DNA of 44,096 nucleotides, taken from positions 1 to 44,096 of the forward strand of contig NZ_NFJT01000024.1 in the NCBI RefSeq assembly GCF_002160015.1. Direction: 5' to 3'. The translations under genes and the position numbers were made by a program. This stretch comes from Anaerofilum sp. An201. Lineage in GTDB: Bacteria; Bacillota; Clostridia; Oscillospirales; Ruminococcaceae. Below the pieces are notes generated by a model, which saw only the letters and a list, made by a program, of their open reading frames with translations, made no database searches and was not told where the DNA came from. Below, one piece after another: positions 1 to 8,569 of the stretch (position 1 is the stretch's first letter; every line of letters starts with the position of its first letter).

Positions 1-495
1 GGTGTAGGGGGACGGGGGGAGCGTTTCCGCGATTGCGGGGGGCGCGGTGTAGATGCGCCCGTTTTCCCGGCCGCACAGCCCCGGCACGCTGCCCGCGCCC
101 GGACGCCCGCCCGCCAGCAGGCGGCAGAAGGCGGGCAGGCTCTCCTCCCCCTCGCCGGACAGGATGTAGTCGGCCTCGGGCAGTTCGGCCAGCACCTCGG
201 CCGGGTTGTGGCTCACCTCCGGCCCGCCCAGCAGGATCACGCAGCGGGGCAGCGCGCGGCGCACCAGACACACCGCTTCAAAGGTATGGCGGCGGTTCCA
301 GATGTATACCGAAAATCCCACGGCGTCCGGCTTTGCCCCGATCACCCGCTGTGCCAGCGCGGCGGGGGGCTGGTTGATGGTGCCCTCCAGCACCTGCGCG
401 GGCTGCCCGGCGGCCTCGCACGCCGCCGCCAGGCACCACGGCGCCAGCGAGGAATGGATGTATTTGGAATTGTAGACGGCCAGCACAAGCTGCAT
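1..495 (-). CDS. B12-binding-domain radical SAM protein, N-terminal part (cut by window edge)
   Basis: Open reading frame starting with ATG at 495 and running off the left edge, 165 codons visible. The protein begins MQLVLAVYNSKYIHSSLAPW and contains a central LLGGPEVSHNPAEVL motif followed by ADYILSGEGEESLPAFCRLL. This is the signature of the cobalamin-binding N-terminal domain of B12-dependent radical SAM proteins of the type with a C-terminal DUF4080. The radical SAM CxxxCxxC cluster would lie beyond the edge. The family usually acts as methyltransferases or other radical enzymes; the substrate cannot be told from this part. Only a weak GGAG-like ribosome site precedes the ATG. No neighbour suggests a pathway. 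Confidence 0.85.
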   Translation of the reverse strand, partial: MQLVLAVYNSKYIHSSLAPWCLAAACEAAGQPAQVLEGTINQPPAALAQRVIGAKPDAVGFSVYIWNRRHTFEAVCLVRRALPRCVILLGGPEVSHNPAEVLAELPEADYILSGEGEESLPAFCRLLAGGRPGAGSVPGLCGRENGRIYTAPPAIAETLPPSPYT

Positions 496-770
496 GGGGC
501 GACGCTCCGTTTCTGTGATGGATTTGCCCTTATCATACCACAACCGGCGCCGCCAGCGCCAGTTCCACCAAAGGGGGGAGGTCGGGTTTTGCCCCTTTCC
601 TCTGCACCCCGCCGGCGGAAGCAGAGGGGAAAGCTTTCGGTATACGCAAACCTTAGTACGAACACTTTTTCGCTGAACAGCAGGGCGCCTTCCATACGGA
701 AGGCGCCCTGCTGTTTTTGGTATACGCCAATGGCTGGTGCTCCCTGTAAAAGGTCGGCGGATGCTTTGTG
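496..770. other. Intergenic region with GC-rich palindromic sequence
   Basis: No credible gene. Positions 560-635 hold G/C-run sequence resembling the dispersed GC-rich repeat found near 10.8 kb, but too diverged to call a copy. Around 676-715 there is a perfect 18-bp inverted repeat, listed separately. The short sequence GGTATACGC occurs on both sides of that inverted repeat, near 641 and 719. Confidence 0.5.
676..718 (+). terminator. Perfect 18-bp hairpin, possible terminator
   Basis: The arms at 676-693 and 698-715 are perfectly complementary with a 4-base loop (ATAC) and are followed by a T run at 714-718 on the plus strand. No plus-strand gene ends here. On the minus strand the hairpin lies just after the phosphotransferase-like gene but lacks a U tail in that direction. 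It may act on either strand or belong to a transposed segment. Confidence 0.5.
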
Positions 771-1490
771 CTATTGGTTTGCAACGCCTTTGTACCAAGT
801 GGGAACAGGATGCGTCATGTTATCGTACCAGCGCAGAATCTCTTTTCCCTGATGGAGCATTGACTGAACCGTGCTGTCTCCGAAAGGGATGGCCCACGGC
901 ACAGATGACAGCGTATTGCTGCTGATGTAAAGTGCAAGCAGTTCCCAAAACGCAAGCGGTACATTGTTATCGAAGTATCCGTTTACCATTCCGGCTGCAA
1001 ATAAAGGCGCAGTCTCGGCACACCATACGATGCGGTTGAACTCTTCCCACGGGTCTCCAAAATCATTTCTGTTAAAATCAATGATGTATAGTTTTCGATC
1101 ATTGCCGATCATCATATTGCCGATATGATAATCCCCGTGCTGATAGGTCCGAGGTCTGCCACGCAGCAGGTGGCGGTGAGAATTGATGTAGTCGATGAAT
1201 GCCTGTCCGTTTTCGTATTTGACAGGGCATTCCAGATACATTTTGATTTTGTAATCCGCTTTGCGGTTAAAGGAAATTTCCCAATCTTCTGTTCCTTGGG
1301 GAGCGGGGATTTTATGAATTTCCTTTAGGATTTTTCCCGCTTCAAAGCCATAAAAGTACTGTTCTTCGCGCGTCAGCTGTTCCATGATTTCTTCTGCATC
1401 AACGCCGTCGATCCAGGTTTGAATGGAATAAACGCCTTCCGCCCTTTGTCGATCGGTTTCCTTGTAATAAACGTATGCTGCGGCATAGGC
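771..1490 (-). pseudogene. 5'-truncated aminoglycoside phosphotransferase-like gene (APH family)
   Basis: The frame closes with TAG at 771. It encodes the C-lobe of an APH/choline-kinase-type phosphotransferase, with the catalytic motif HGDYHIGNMM (HxDxxxxN) and the metal-binding motif IIDFNRNDFGDP. The first in-frame ATG is at 1385, but homology-like sequence (VYSIQTWIDGVDAEEIM) continues upstream in the same frame to about 1490. The N-lobe, about 100 residues with the nucleotide-binding loop, is missing. The space where it should be is taken by the terminator of the neighbouring carbohydrate-binding gene (1582-1622). By eye the GC content is far below that of the flanking genes, which suggests horizontal transfer followed by truncation. 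No ribosome site fits the 1385 ATG well. The fragment is probably inactive. Confidence 0.7.
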
Positions 1491-1581
1491 TTTCCCCCTT
1501 TCGGATGGGCATTTGCCCTTGAAATGCGGGTGTTTGTGCGATGGACTTTCAGCCGATCGGCATGTTTCCGGCGTATAAAAG

Positions 1582-1622
1582 CCAAAGGGAGACGGCTTCC
1601 TGTGCGAAGTGTCTCCCTTTGG
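1582..1622 (-). terminator. Rho-independent terminator of the carbohydrate-binding protein gene
   Basis: Inverted repeat CCAAAGGGAGAC (1582-1593) and GTCTCCCTTTGG (1611-1622) with a shorter inner stem. On the minus strand it is followed by CTTTTAT. It sits about 30 bases after the stop of the gene at 1654-2439, so it should end that transcript. Confidence 0.8.
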
Positions 1623-1653
1623 GGGTGCGTTTTTGTTTGTGCGGAAAAGGGCT

Positions 1654-2439
1654 TTACGCCTCGGTGCCCCACAGTTCCAGCTGGGTGAGAGCGGGGAAGG
1701 GGGAGGGGTCGTCCGGGCACTGGATCAGCTGTTCCAGCGTGGCGGTGCGCACGGTGCGCGGCGCGATGGCGGTGTGCTGCGGCCAGGCCACCTTCTCGAA
1801 GTGCAGCGTCTCGCTGCTGCCGTCGTCGAAGCGGATCACCGCGCTCTGCCACCAGTTGTCGTGGGGGAAATCGTTGCGCAGGGTGACCACCACCTCGTCC
1901 ACCGTCACGGCGCGGCCGAAGTCGATGGTCAGCGCGGCATTGGGGTCGCGGTTGATGCCCCAGCTGGAATAGGGGTAGACGCCGTGGCCTTCGTTGGCAT
2001 AGATGCCGTCGATGGCGTTGCGGGCCTCAAAGCTGGCCTCGCCGCGGGTCTCCACGTTCGCGGTGGCGTGGGGGAACAGGCCCTGGTTGGCATGGCAGTC
2101 CAGCGGGTTCAGCGCCAGGTTGCGGCGGGCGGAGATCTCCGCCTCGGTGGCGCAGCGCGCCCAGATCAGGTGCTCCTCGCCCACAAAGGCCTTGGGGGAA
2201 TAGCAGATGCGGCGCTCTTCAAAGGGGATGGGCAGACGGGCTTCGGCGTTCAGGCGGCCGAAGGTCTCGGGCAGGCTGTCCTCCAGCTGGGCCACCACAT
2301 AGCCGGCCTCGTCGCTCGCCAGGCACACAACGTCGCCCGGCTGATAGGCGGCCTTGTACTCCAGGAACACGCGGCCCTCGCCGGTGGCGCTGGCCAGCGT
2401 TTCCCCGGCGGCATTCTTCACGGATACGGTCAGTTTCAT
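1654..2439 (-). CDS. Carbohydrate-binding protein with a discoidin-like C-terminal domain
   Basis: A 261-residue protein. The ATG at 2439 is chosen because a GGAGG ribosome site lies about 9 bases upstream; a longer frame from 2463 has none. Residues 1-95 form an uncharacterised all-beta-looking region. Residues from about 105 to the end resemble a galactose-binding-like (F5/8 type C) fold, with an N-terminal NLALNPLD, a central NAIDGIYANEGHG and SSWGINRDPNAALTIDFG, and a closing LTQLELWGTEA. Proteins of this kind are commonly called carbohydrate-binding in Clostridia. There is no signal peptide, so it is probably cytoplasmic. It lies downstream of yesN in the same direction (84-base gap) and may be tied to the same sugar-use system; the exact ligand is unknown. 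Confidence 0.7.
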   Translation of the reverse strand: MKLTVSVKNAAGETLASATGEGRVFLEYKAAYQPGDVVCLASDEAGYVVAQLEDSLPETFGRLNAEARLPIPFEERRICYSPKAFVGEEHLIWARCATEAEISARRNLALNPLDCHANQGLFPHATANVETRGEASFEARNAIDGIYANEGHGVYPYSSWGINRDPNAALTIDFGRAVTVDEVVVTLRNDFPHDNWWQSAVIRFDDGSSETLHFEKVAWPQHTAIAPRTVRTATLEQLIQCPDDPSPFPALTQLELWGTEA

Positions 2440-2523
2440 AGTTGTTCGTCCTCCATTTCGCAAAACGGCAAACGCCGTTCATAGATTTTATTATACGGTG
2501 CCTGGGGAGGCATTGCAAGGGGG

Positions 2524-4134
2524 TCAGGTCTCGCTGTCCGGGCGCAGTCTGCGCTGGTATTCGGTGGGGGTCATGCCCACATGGCGGCGGAACACCCGGG
2601 TGAAATAGTAGGCGTTTTCAAAGCTGAGCATATAGCTGATCTCGTAGATGCGGTATTTGCCCTCCCGGATCAGCTGGCAGGCGCGGCGCATCTTGGTCTC
2701 GTTGACGAAGTCCATGAAGTTCTGGTTGTACTCCTTCTTGAACAGCGCCGACAGGTAGCTGGGCGACAGCCCCGCCGCCGCGGCGGCTTCCTGCAGGAGG
2801 ATGCGCTCGTCCATATGCTGGCGCACATATTCCCGCGCCTTTTCCAGCGGGTCGCTGTGGCCGGATTCCAGCGCGTCCATCTGGGCCTCCAGCTGCCGGC
2901 CCAGCATCGCCAGCCAGTCCAGCACCTGCGCGCGGGTGGCCAGGCTCTGGATGCCGCTGAGGATGTCGCCGGTGTCGCTGAAAAAGCCGCCGCCCTCCGG
3001 GGCCAGCGGCGCCAGCACCATGCTGCACATGCTGTACAGCTCGCTGCAGCAGTGGATGCCCTCGCGGCGCAGATGGGGCGTTTTGGCCAGCAGGTCGGCC
3101 GCCTTCTGGATGATGGCCAGCGCCGGGCCCTTGTTCTTGGCCCGCAGCTCCAGCGCCAGGCGGTTGCACAGGTCGTGCACCTCCACCGGCTGCAAAGCGG
3201 GCATCGTGCCCAAAAGGCAGCGCGAGGTGAGCACGTCGCCGCCCGACAGGTAGTAGTACTGCCGCAGCTGGGCCAGCTGCACGGTGGCCTCCCCCAGGGC
3301 CTGCGGGCCGTCGAAGCGGTCGCTGCACAGCAGCGCCAGCCGCACCTGGGTGGTGTTGGCCGAGGCCATCGACAGCTTGGAATAGAACAGGTCGAGGTCG
3401 GGCATCTGGTCCAGCTCCCAGCACAGCAGCAGCAGGCTCTGTGCGTCGTAGTCGGGCAGGGCCAGGATAAAGTGGTCCAGCAGGTTCTGGGCCAGCTTTT
3501 CCACCACGTCGCACTCCCAGTCGAGCAGCTGGCGGCGGTCTTTGCGCGAGAAGCTGGAGATGGTGGGCAGCGCCGACACGTCCAGCATCAGCTGCATCAG
3601 GCAGAAGCGCGAGAAGGCCCCCTGCCGCGCCAGCACGCCGCGTGCGGCGAGGTTGTCGGCGTCGCGCAGGATGTCCAGCGCCGCGGCCCGCAGCGCCTCG
3701 GTGCGCTGGGTCTGCATATAGTCGGCCTCGATGGTGGCGCAGGCCAGCCGGCCGCGCTTGTCGCATTCGGCCTTGGCCATCTGCAGGCTGCTCTCCAGGG
3801 CCGCCGGGTCCAGCTGGGTCTTCACCAGATAGTCCACCGCCCGCAGGCGCAGCGTCTGGCGGGCCAGGTCGAAGTCCTGGTAGTTGGTCAGCATGATGAA
3901 CACCGGCGCGTTTTCCCGTTCGTTCGCCTCCTCCAGCAGTTCGATGCCGGATTTCACCGGCATGCGGATGTCGCATATTACAATGTCGGGCGCAGCCTTG
4001 TCGATCAGCTCCAGCGCCTGCTGTCCGTTGCGGGCGGTGCCCACGATCTCGCAGTTCTGGGCCGTCCAGTCGATCAGGAACTTGATCCCCGACAGAATGA
4101 TGGGCTCATCGTCCACCAGGATCACACGGTACAT
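2524..4134 (-). CDS. yesN: YesN-type response regulator with AraC DNA-binding domain
   Basis: A 536-residue response regulator. Residues 1-120 are a CheY-like receiver with acidic pair DD8-9, phospho-acceptor D55 in IVICDIRMP, and the conserved Lys in YLVKTQ. A long linker of about 300 residues follows. The C-terminal 100 residues are an AraC-type double helix-turn-helix (LQEAAAAAGLSPSYLSALFK, then the second helix-turn-helix up to VGMTPTEYQRRL). The start ATG has GAGGAGG upstream, located inside the end of the kinase gene. Only one base separates it from the kinase stop, so the two are co-transcribed and probably translationally coupled. It is expected to activate the divergent sugar ABC operon that starts at 6209. 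Confidence 0.92.
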   Translation of the reverse strand: MYRVILVDDEPIILSGIKFLIDWTAQNCEIVGTARNGQQALELIDKAAPDIVICDIRMPVKSGIELLEEANERENAPVFIMLTNYQDFDLARQTLRLRAVDYLVKTQLDPAALESSLQMAKAECDKRGRLACATIEADYMQTQRTEALRAAALDILRDADNLAARGVLARQGAFSRFCLMQLMLDVSALPTISSFSRKDRRQLLDWECDVVEKLAQNLLDHFILALPDYDAQSLLLLCWELDQMPDLDLFYSKLSMASANTTQVRLALLCSDRFDGPQALGEATVQLAQLRQYYYLSGGDVLTSRCLLGTMPALQPVEVHDLCNRLALELRAKNKGPALAIIQKAADLLAKTPHLRREGIHCCSELYSMCSMVLAPLAPEGGGFFSDTGDILSGIQSLATRAQVLDWLAMLGRQLEAQMDALESGHSDPLEKAREYVRQHMDERILLQEAAAAAGLSPSYLSALFKKEYNQNFMDFVNETKMRRACQLIREGKYRIYEISYMLSFENAYYFTRVFRRHVGMTPTEYQRRLRPDSET

Positions 4135-4135
4135 C

Positions 4136-5890
4136 TCAATTCGCCTCCTCTTTGGGGATCCGCACCGTCATGCGGGTATATTGGCCGGGCCTCGCGTCGA
4201 TCGAAAGCCCGTAGGGAGCGCCGTACACCAGCCGCAGCCGCTCGTTGACATTGCTCACGCCGATGCCGTTCATGCTGCTGTGGCTGTGCTGCATGCGGCT
4301 GTGGAGCGCGCGCTGGATGGCGGCCTGGTCCATGCCCTGGCCGTCGTCCTCCACCGTGATGAGCAGGTCGTCCCCCTTTTCCTGCGCATACAGCCGGATG
4401 GTGCCGAACCGGCCGGTGGGCTCGATGCCGTGGAAAATGGCGTTCTCCACCAGCGGCTGCAGCGTCAGCTTGATGATGCTGTATTTGTACAGCGCCGGGT
4501 TGATGTCGTTGACAAATTCAAAGGTGTCCATATACCGGATGGACATGATGCCGATATAGTCCTCCAGCAGCGAGATCTCCTCGGCCAGCGGGATCTTGTG
4601 GTTGTAGCCCTTGGCCATGTGTTTGAGCAGGTTGGACAGCGAGCGCGCCATCTGCTGGATGCCCGGGTTTTTCTGGATCACCGCCATCCAGTGGATGGAA
4701 TCCAGCGTGTTGTAGAGGAAATGGGGATTCACCTGGCTTTGCAGCATCGCCAGCTCGATCTTGCGCTTCTGCTCGGCCTGCTGCTGGGTCTCCTGCAGCA
4801 GGTGCCGCACCGACAGGATCATCTCGTTCACCACCCGGCCGATCTGGGCGATCTCGTCGCTGCCCTTTTCGATGGTGGGGTCGTAGTCGAAGTCGTTCTC
4901 CGAGATGCGCTTGATGCGGGCGGTGAGGCGCAGCACCGGCTTTGTGAGCATGCCGGACACCAGCGCCAGGATGGCGATGCCCGCCACGATGCTGGCCAGC
5001 AGCGCCACCAGCACGGTGTGGAAGATCTTCTGGTTGTCCAGCAGCAGCGCCGATTCGTTCACACAGCTCACCAGCTGCATGCCGGAATAGTCCAGCGGCG
5101 TGATCTCCACCCGCCAGGTGTCGCCGTTCACCGCAAAGGTGTCGCCGCTCTGCAGGTGGCGCACATCGGAGGTGGGGAGGGCCTCGTCCAGCGCGCCGGG
5201 CAGGATGGCGCCGTTCGCGGTGGTGACGAAGTATTCACCGCTGGGCATGTAGTTGTCCAGCACGTCGGTGACGAGGTCTGTGCTGAACTCGGTGTACAGC
5301 CAGGCCTTGGCACTGCTGGCCGCGCCGCTGGTCACCGGCTGCAAAGCGGCCAGGCACTGCTGCTCTTGATACGGTGTGATGGAGGTGGGCATCAGGGTGA
5401 GGCCGTTGCTGAGGATGCCGGTGGACAGCATCGTCTGGTAGGCCGGGCTGTTCAGCAGATTCTGCCAGTCGGAGAAAAAGCCCGGATACCGCTGCCGCGA
5501 CGACTGCACCAGCAGCCCCTCGCGGTTGTACAGCATCATCTTGTTCAGATAGTTGTCCACGCCGCTGACCGCGGTGGCGTCGGCCATCACCTGCTGGGCA
5601 TCCAGCATCACCGTCATCTGGGCGTTGCTGGACGGGGTGCCGGCTTCGGCAGCCCGCAGCACCGACACGTGGTTCGCGCACTGCACCGACAGGGTGAGCG
5701 CCTTTTCCAGCTCGGCGTTCAGCTGCTGGGCGATGGAACGGCGGTTCAGGGTGTCGATGGAGTAGGCGCGCTCGGTGATGATGCCATTCAGATATTGGTA
5801 GATATACAGGTTGCTGACAAGCCCCACCGCGGCCACACACAGCGCGGTGCACAGAAAGACCCGCCAGCGGATGCTTTTGAAAAACGGCAT
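4136..5890 (-). CDS. yesM: YesM-type sensor histidine kinase
   Basis: A 584-residue membrane kinase of the LytS/YesM class. It has an N-terminal transmembrane helix (residues about 10-32), an extracellular sensor region of about 250 residues, a second helix (about 283-305), a HAMP region, and a His_kinase domain with LQSQVNPHFLYNTLDSIHW (His near residue 386). The ATPase domain has NAIFHGIEP, DDGQGMD and GIGVSNVNERL. It senses an extracellular ligand, presumably a saccharide or a loaded binding protein, and phosphorylates the adjacent YesN. It is transcribed away from the solute-binding protein gene from a shared 318-base regulatory region. Confidence 0.92.
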   Translation of the reverse strand: MPFFKSIRWRVFLCTALCVAAVGLVSNLYIYQYLNGIITERAYSIDTLNRRSIAQQLNAELEKALTLSVQCANHVSVLRAAEAGTPSSNAQMTVMLDAQQVMADATAVSGVDNYLNKMMLYNREGLLVQSSRQRYPGFFSDWQNLLNSPAYQTMLSTGILSNGLTLMPTSITPYQEQQCLAALQPVTSGAASSAKAWLYTEFSTDLVTDVLDNYMPSGEYFVTTANGAILPGALDEALPTSDVRHLQSGDTFAVNGDTWRVEITPLDYSGMQLVSCVNESALLLDNQKIFHTVLVALLASIVAGIAILALVSGMLTKPVLRLTARIKRISENDFDYDPTIEKGSDEIAQIGRVVNEMILSVRHLLQETQQQAEQKRKIELAMLQSQVNPHFLYNTLDSIHWMAVIQKNPGIQQMARSLSNLLKHMAKGYNHKIPLAEEISLLEDYIGIMSIRYMDTFEFVNDINPALYKYSIIKLTLQPLVENAIFHGIEPTGRFGTIRLYAQEKGDDLLITVEDDGQGMDQAAIQRALHSRMQHSHSSMNGIGVSNVNERLRLVYGAPYGLSIDARPGQYTRMTVRIPKEEAN

Positions 5891-5908
5891 GACATACGCT
5901 CCTTTTCT

Positions 5909-5971
5909 GCCGGCGCAAAAAACGCCGGCCCCTTAAATTACTATTATAAACAAAACCGCGCCGCCCCGCAA
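5909..5971 (-). promoter_or_regulatory. Promoter of yesM-yesN with leader hairpin
   Basis: On the minus strand, TTGCGG (plus positions 5966-5971) and TATAAT (5943-5948) are spaced by 17 bases. The leader then contains a 7-bp GC hairpin (5909-5915 with 5923-5929) enclosing a T run, just before the ribosome site of yesM. The hairpin could modulate translation or mRNA stability. Confidence 0.7.
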
Positions 5972-6208
5972 TTAGTTTAAAACCACAACGGTGCGGATAC
6001 AAATTTGTCTCAAAATCGTAAAATAGTATGAATAAATAAAATAATACTATATTTTTTCCAGAATTCAAAAAATAGGATAGCAAAATCAAAAAAATGAAAG
6101 ATGGATTTCGCTCCAAGGCCCCGTATAATGGTGTCAGTACAAAGGACACGGCGGCGGGAGGCCCCCAAAAGCCCCCCCGGCGCAAAAATGAAAAAGGAGA
6201 AAACGAGC
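5949..6208. other. AT-rich divergent regulatory region between yesM and the ABC operon
   Basis: Positions about 5990-6110 are strikingly AT-rich compared with the surrounding genes. The region lies between two divergent transcription units and is the natural place for YesN binding. No clear operator repeat was recognised by eye. Confidence 0.5.
6101..6129 (+). promoter_or_regulatory. Promoter of the sugar ABC operon
   Basis: A perfect TATAAT stands at 6124-6129. The -35 region about 17 bases upstream (ATGGAT or TGGATT) is poor, as is common for promoters that need an activator such as YesN. Transcription would start about 70 bases before the ATG at 6209. Confidence 0.6.
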
Positions 6209-7516
6209 ATGAAAATGAAACGCATTGCAGCGCTGGGCGTCAGCGCTATGATGGCTGCTTCTGTTCTGACCGCCTGCGGCGGCCCCGGCAGCAGCACCCC
6301 CGCCAGCACCCCGGCTTCCGGCTCCACCGGCGGCAGCACCGGAGAGGAGATCACCCTGAAGGTTGCCACCTGGGACAACACCTCCAACCCCTCCGTGCAG
6401 AACGCCGTGGATGCCTTTATGGCTGCCAACCCCAACATCAAGGTTGAGCTGATGGACATCCCCAGCGCCGACTACACCACCAAGCTGACCACCATGCTGA
6501 ACGGCGGTGCCGATATGGACGCCTTCTTCGTGAAGGACGCCGACACCACCAAGAGCCTGGCCGACAAGGGCCAGCTGGCCGACCTGACCGAGTACATTTC
6601 CGCCGACGGCGTGGATCTGGCCGCCTACAACGGCCTGGCCGAGAACTTCAACTACGACGGCAAGCAGTACGGCCTGCCCGCCCGTACCGACTACTACGTC
6701 ATGTTCTACAACAAGGACATGTTCGACGCCAAGGGCATGGAGTATCCCTCCAACGACTGGACCTGGGCCGACTTCGAGGAGATGGCCAAGCAGCTGACCG
6801 GCGACGGCAAGTACGGCGCTTTCATCCACACCTGGCAGGCCTGCGTGATGAACTGGGCTGTGCAGGATGGCAAGCACACCATCATGGACTATGAGACCGG
6901 CTATGATTTCTTCAAGCCCTACTACGAGATGGTTCTGCGCATGCAGGACGAAGGCTCCATCCAGAGCTACGGCGAGCTGAAGAGCGCCAACATCCACTAC
7001 TCCGGTCCCTTCGCGCAGGGCACCGTCGGCATGATGCCCATGGGCACCTGGTACATGGCCACCATCATCGAGGCTGTGAAGAACGGCGAGAGCACCGTGA
7101 ACTGGGGCGTTGCCACCATTCCTCATCCGGAAGGCGTTGAGGCTGGCTGGACCGTTGGTTCCGCCACCCCGATGTGCATCAATGCCAACACCGACAAGAA
7201 GGATGCCGCCTGGGAGCTGGTCAAGTTTGTGACCGGTGAAGAGGGCGCCGCTGAGTACGCCAAGGTTGGCGCTATCCCCGGCCGCGCTGACGATGCCGCT
7301 ATCGCTGAGATCGCCGCTATGGAAGGTATGCCCGAGGGCACCGCTGAGGCTCTGAAGGTCACCAACATCAGCCTGGACCGTCCCATCGTGGACAAGGTTG
7401 CCGACGTGAACCAGATGCTGGGCGAGCAGCACAGCCTGATCATGCTGGAGCAGGATACCATCGACAACGTGCTGGCCAGCATGGCCGAGCAGGCTGAAGC
7501 CATCATCAACGGCTAA
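6209..7516 (+). CDS. Sugar ABC transporter solute-binding lipoprotein
   Basis: A 435-residue extracellular solute-binding protein of family 1. Start ATG 6209 is supported by AAGGAG at 6194-6199; an upstream in-frame ATG (6188) is less likely. Residues 1-22 are a lipoprotein signal with lipobox LTAC (Cys23), followed by a Gly/Ser/Thr-rich linker. The mature protein has the typical EITLKVATWDN start, YGLPARTDYYVMFYNKDMF, and ALKVT near the C-terminus. It captures oligosaccharides for the two permeases that follow. With GH88 downstream, the ligand is plausibly an unsaturated uronic-acid-containing oligosaccharide (inference). It is separated from the permeases by a stable hairpin, which usually raises the level of the binding protein over the permeases. 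Confidence 0.93.
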   Translation: MKMKRIAALGVSAMMAASVLTACGGPGSSTPASTPASGSTGGSTGEEITLKVATWDNTSNPSVQNAVDAFMAANPNIKVELMDIPSADYTTKLTTMLNGGADMDAFFVKDADTTKSLADKGQLADLTEYISADGVDLAAYNGLAENFNYDGKQYGLPARTDYYVMFYNKDMFDAKGMEYPSNDWTWADFEEMAKQLTGDGKYGAFIHTWQACVMNWAVQDGKHTIMDYETGYDFFKPYYEMVLRMQDEGSIQSYGELKSANIHYSGPFAQGTVGMMPMGTWYMATIIEAVKNGESTVNWGVATIPHPEGVEAGWTVGSATPMCINANTDKKDAAWELVKFVTGEEGAAEYAKVGAIPGRADDAAIAEIAAMEGMPEGTAEALKVTNISLDRPIVDKVADVNQMLGEQHSLIMLEQDTIDNVLASMAEQAEAIING

Positions 7517-7550
7517 AAAATTTCGCTTCAACGTTATTTGTAACAGAACG

Positions 7551-7581
7551 GAAGGGCGGGCGCGTTGCGCGCCCGCCCTTC
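7551..7581 (+). terminator. Intra-operon hairpin (attenuator or mRNA stabiliser)
   Basis: Perfect 14-bp stem (7551-7564 with 7568-7581) and a 3-base loop, without a T run after it. Its position between binding protein and permease genes fits a partial terminator or 3' stability element rather than a full stop. Confidence 0.75.
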
Positions 7582-7635
7582 ATTGGGCGATATTGCCGCC
7601 GGGCGGCGGCGCACTTTTGAGAGGAGGCGTCTGGC

Positions 7636-8553
7636 TTGACGACACAAAAAACGCAGAAAAAGGCCAAGGGCCTTAGCCTGAATACCCGCAACACCCTGGT
7701 GGGTATGACCTTTATCCTGCCCAACTTCATCGGCTTTTTGACCTTTACGCTGGTGCCGGTGGTGTTCTCGTTCATCCTGAGTTTCATGAAGTGGGACGGC
7801 TTCAACGAGATGCAGTTTGTGGCCTTCAACAACTTCGCGAAGATCTTCAAGGATCCCAACTTCCGCAATTCCCTGGTGCTGACGCTGGAATACACCGTGT
7901 TCACGGTGCTGTTCAGTATGGCGGCTGCGCTGAGCCTGGCGATCCTACTGAACAACAAGCTGCGGTTCGTCAACTTCTTCCGCAGCGCCATCTTCTTCCC
8001 GTATGTGGCGTCCATCGTGGCCGTTGGCTGTGTGTGGAAGGCCATGTTCATGAAGAACGGCGGCGTGGTCAATGCCCTTCTGGGCGTTTTCCTGCCCGAC
8101 AGCGCGCTGCCCGGCTGGCTGGCCGATGTGGACTGGGCGCTGCCCGCCGTCATCATCGTCAGCGTGTGGAAGAACATGGGCTATTTCATGATCATCTACC
8201 TGGCGGCCCTGCAGGACATCCCCTACTCCCTGTATGAGGCGGCCGAGATCGACGGCGCCACCAAGTGGCAGCAGTTCCGCCGCATCACCTTCCCGATGCT
8301 GACCCCCTCCCACTTCTTTGTGCTGATGATGCTGATCATCAACAGCTTCAAGGTGTTCGACCTGATCTTCATGCTCACCGAGGGCGGCCCCGGTACGGCG
8401 ACTCAGCTGCTGAGCATGTACATCTACAACAAGTCCTTCATTTCCTGGGACTACGGCGTTGCCAGCGCTGCGGCGATGATCCTGTTCCTGATCGTGGGCG
8501 GCATCACCCTGATCCAGTTCCGCGTGGAAAAGAAGTTCAACGACTTTATGTAA
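7636..8553 (+). CDS. Sugar ABC transporter permease (MalF type)
   Basis: A 305-residue binding-protein-dependent permease with about six membrane helices and the EAA loop EAAEIDGATKWQQFRRITFP, which docks to the ATPase. The start is a TTG at 7636, supported by GAGGAGG at 7621-7627 eight bases upstream; no ATG fits. It forms the membrane channel with the next gene. No ATPase is encoded in the window. In Firmicutes such importers usually share a single MsmK-type ATPase encoded elsewhere. Confidence 0.93.
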   Translation: MTTQKTQKKAKGLSLNTRNTLVGMTFILPNFIGFLTFTLVPVVFSFILSFMKWDGFNEMQFVAFNNFAKIFKDPNFRNSLVLTLEYTVFTVLFSMAAALSLAILLNNKLRFVNFFRSAIFFPYVASIVAVGCVWKAMFMKNGGVVNALLGVFLPDSALPGWLADVDWALPAVIIVSVWKNMGYFMIIYLAALQDIPYSLYEAAEIDGATKWQQFRRITFPMLTPSHFFVLMMLIINSFKVFDLIFMLTEGGPGTATQLLSMYIYNKSFISWDYGVASAAAMILFLIVGGITLIQFRVEKKFNDFM

Positions 8554-8569
8554 AGGGGGAACAACATCC

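Noticed and set aside
1373-1852. Alternative minus-strand frame overlapping the phosphotransferase fragment
   Set aside because: It crosses the terminator at 1582-1622 and the carbohydrate-binding gene, is Arg/His-rich and shows no domain; the APH motifs are in the other frame.
2581-5980. Long plus-strand open frames opposite yesN and yesM
   Set aside because: Shadows of the two-component genes; compositionally biased and without motifs.
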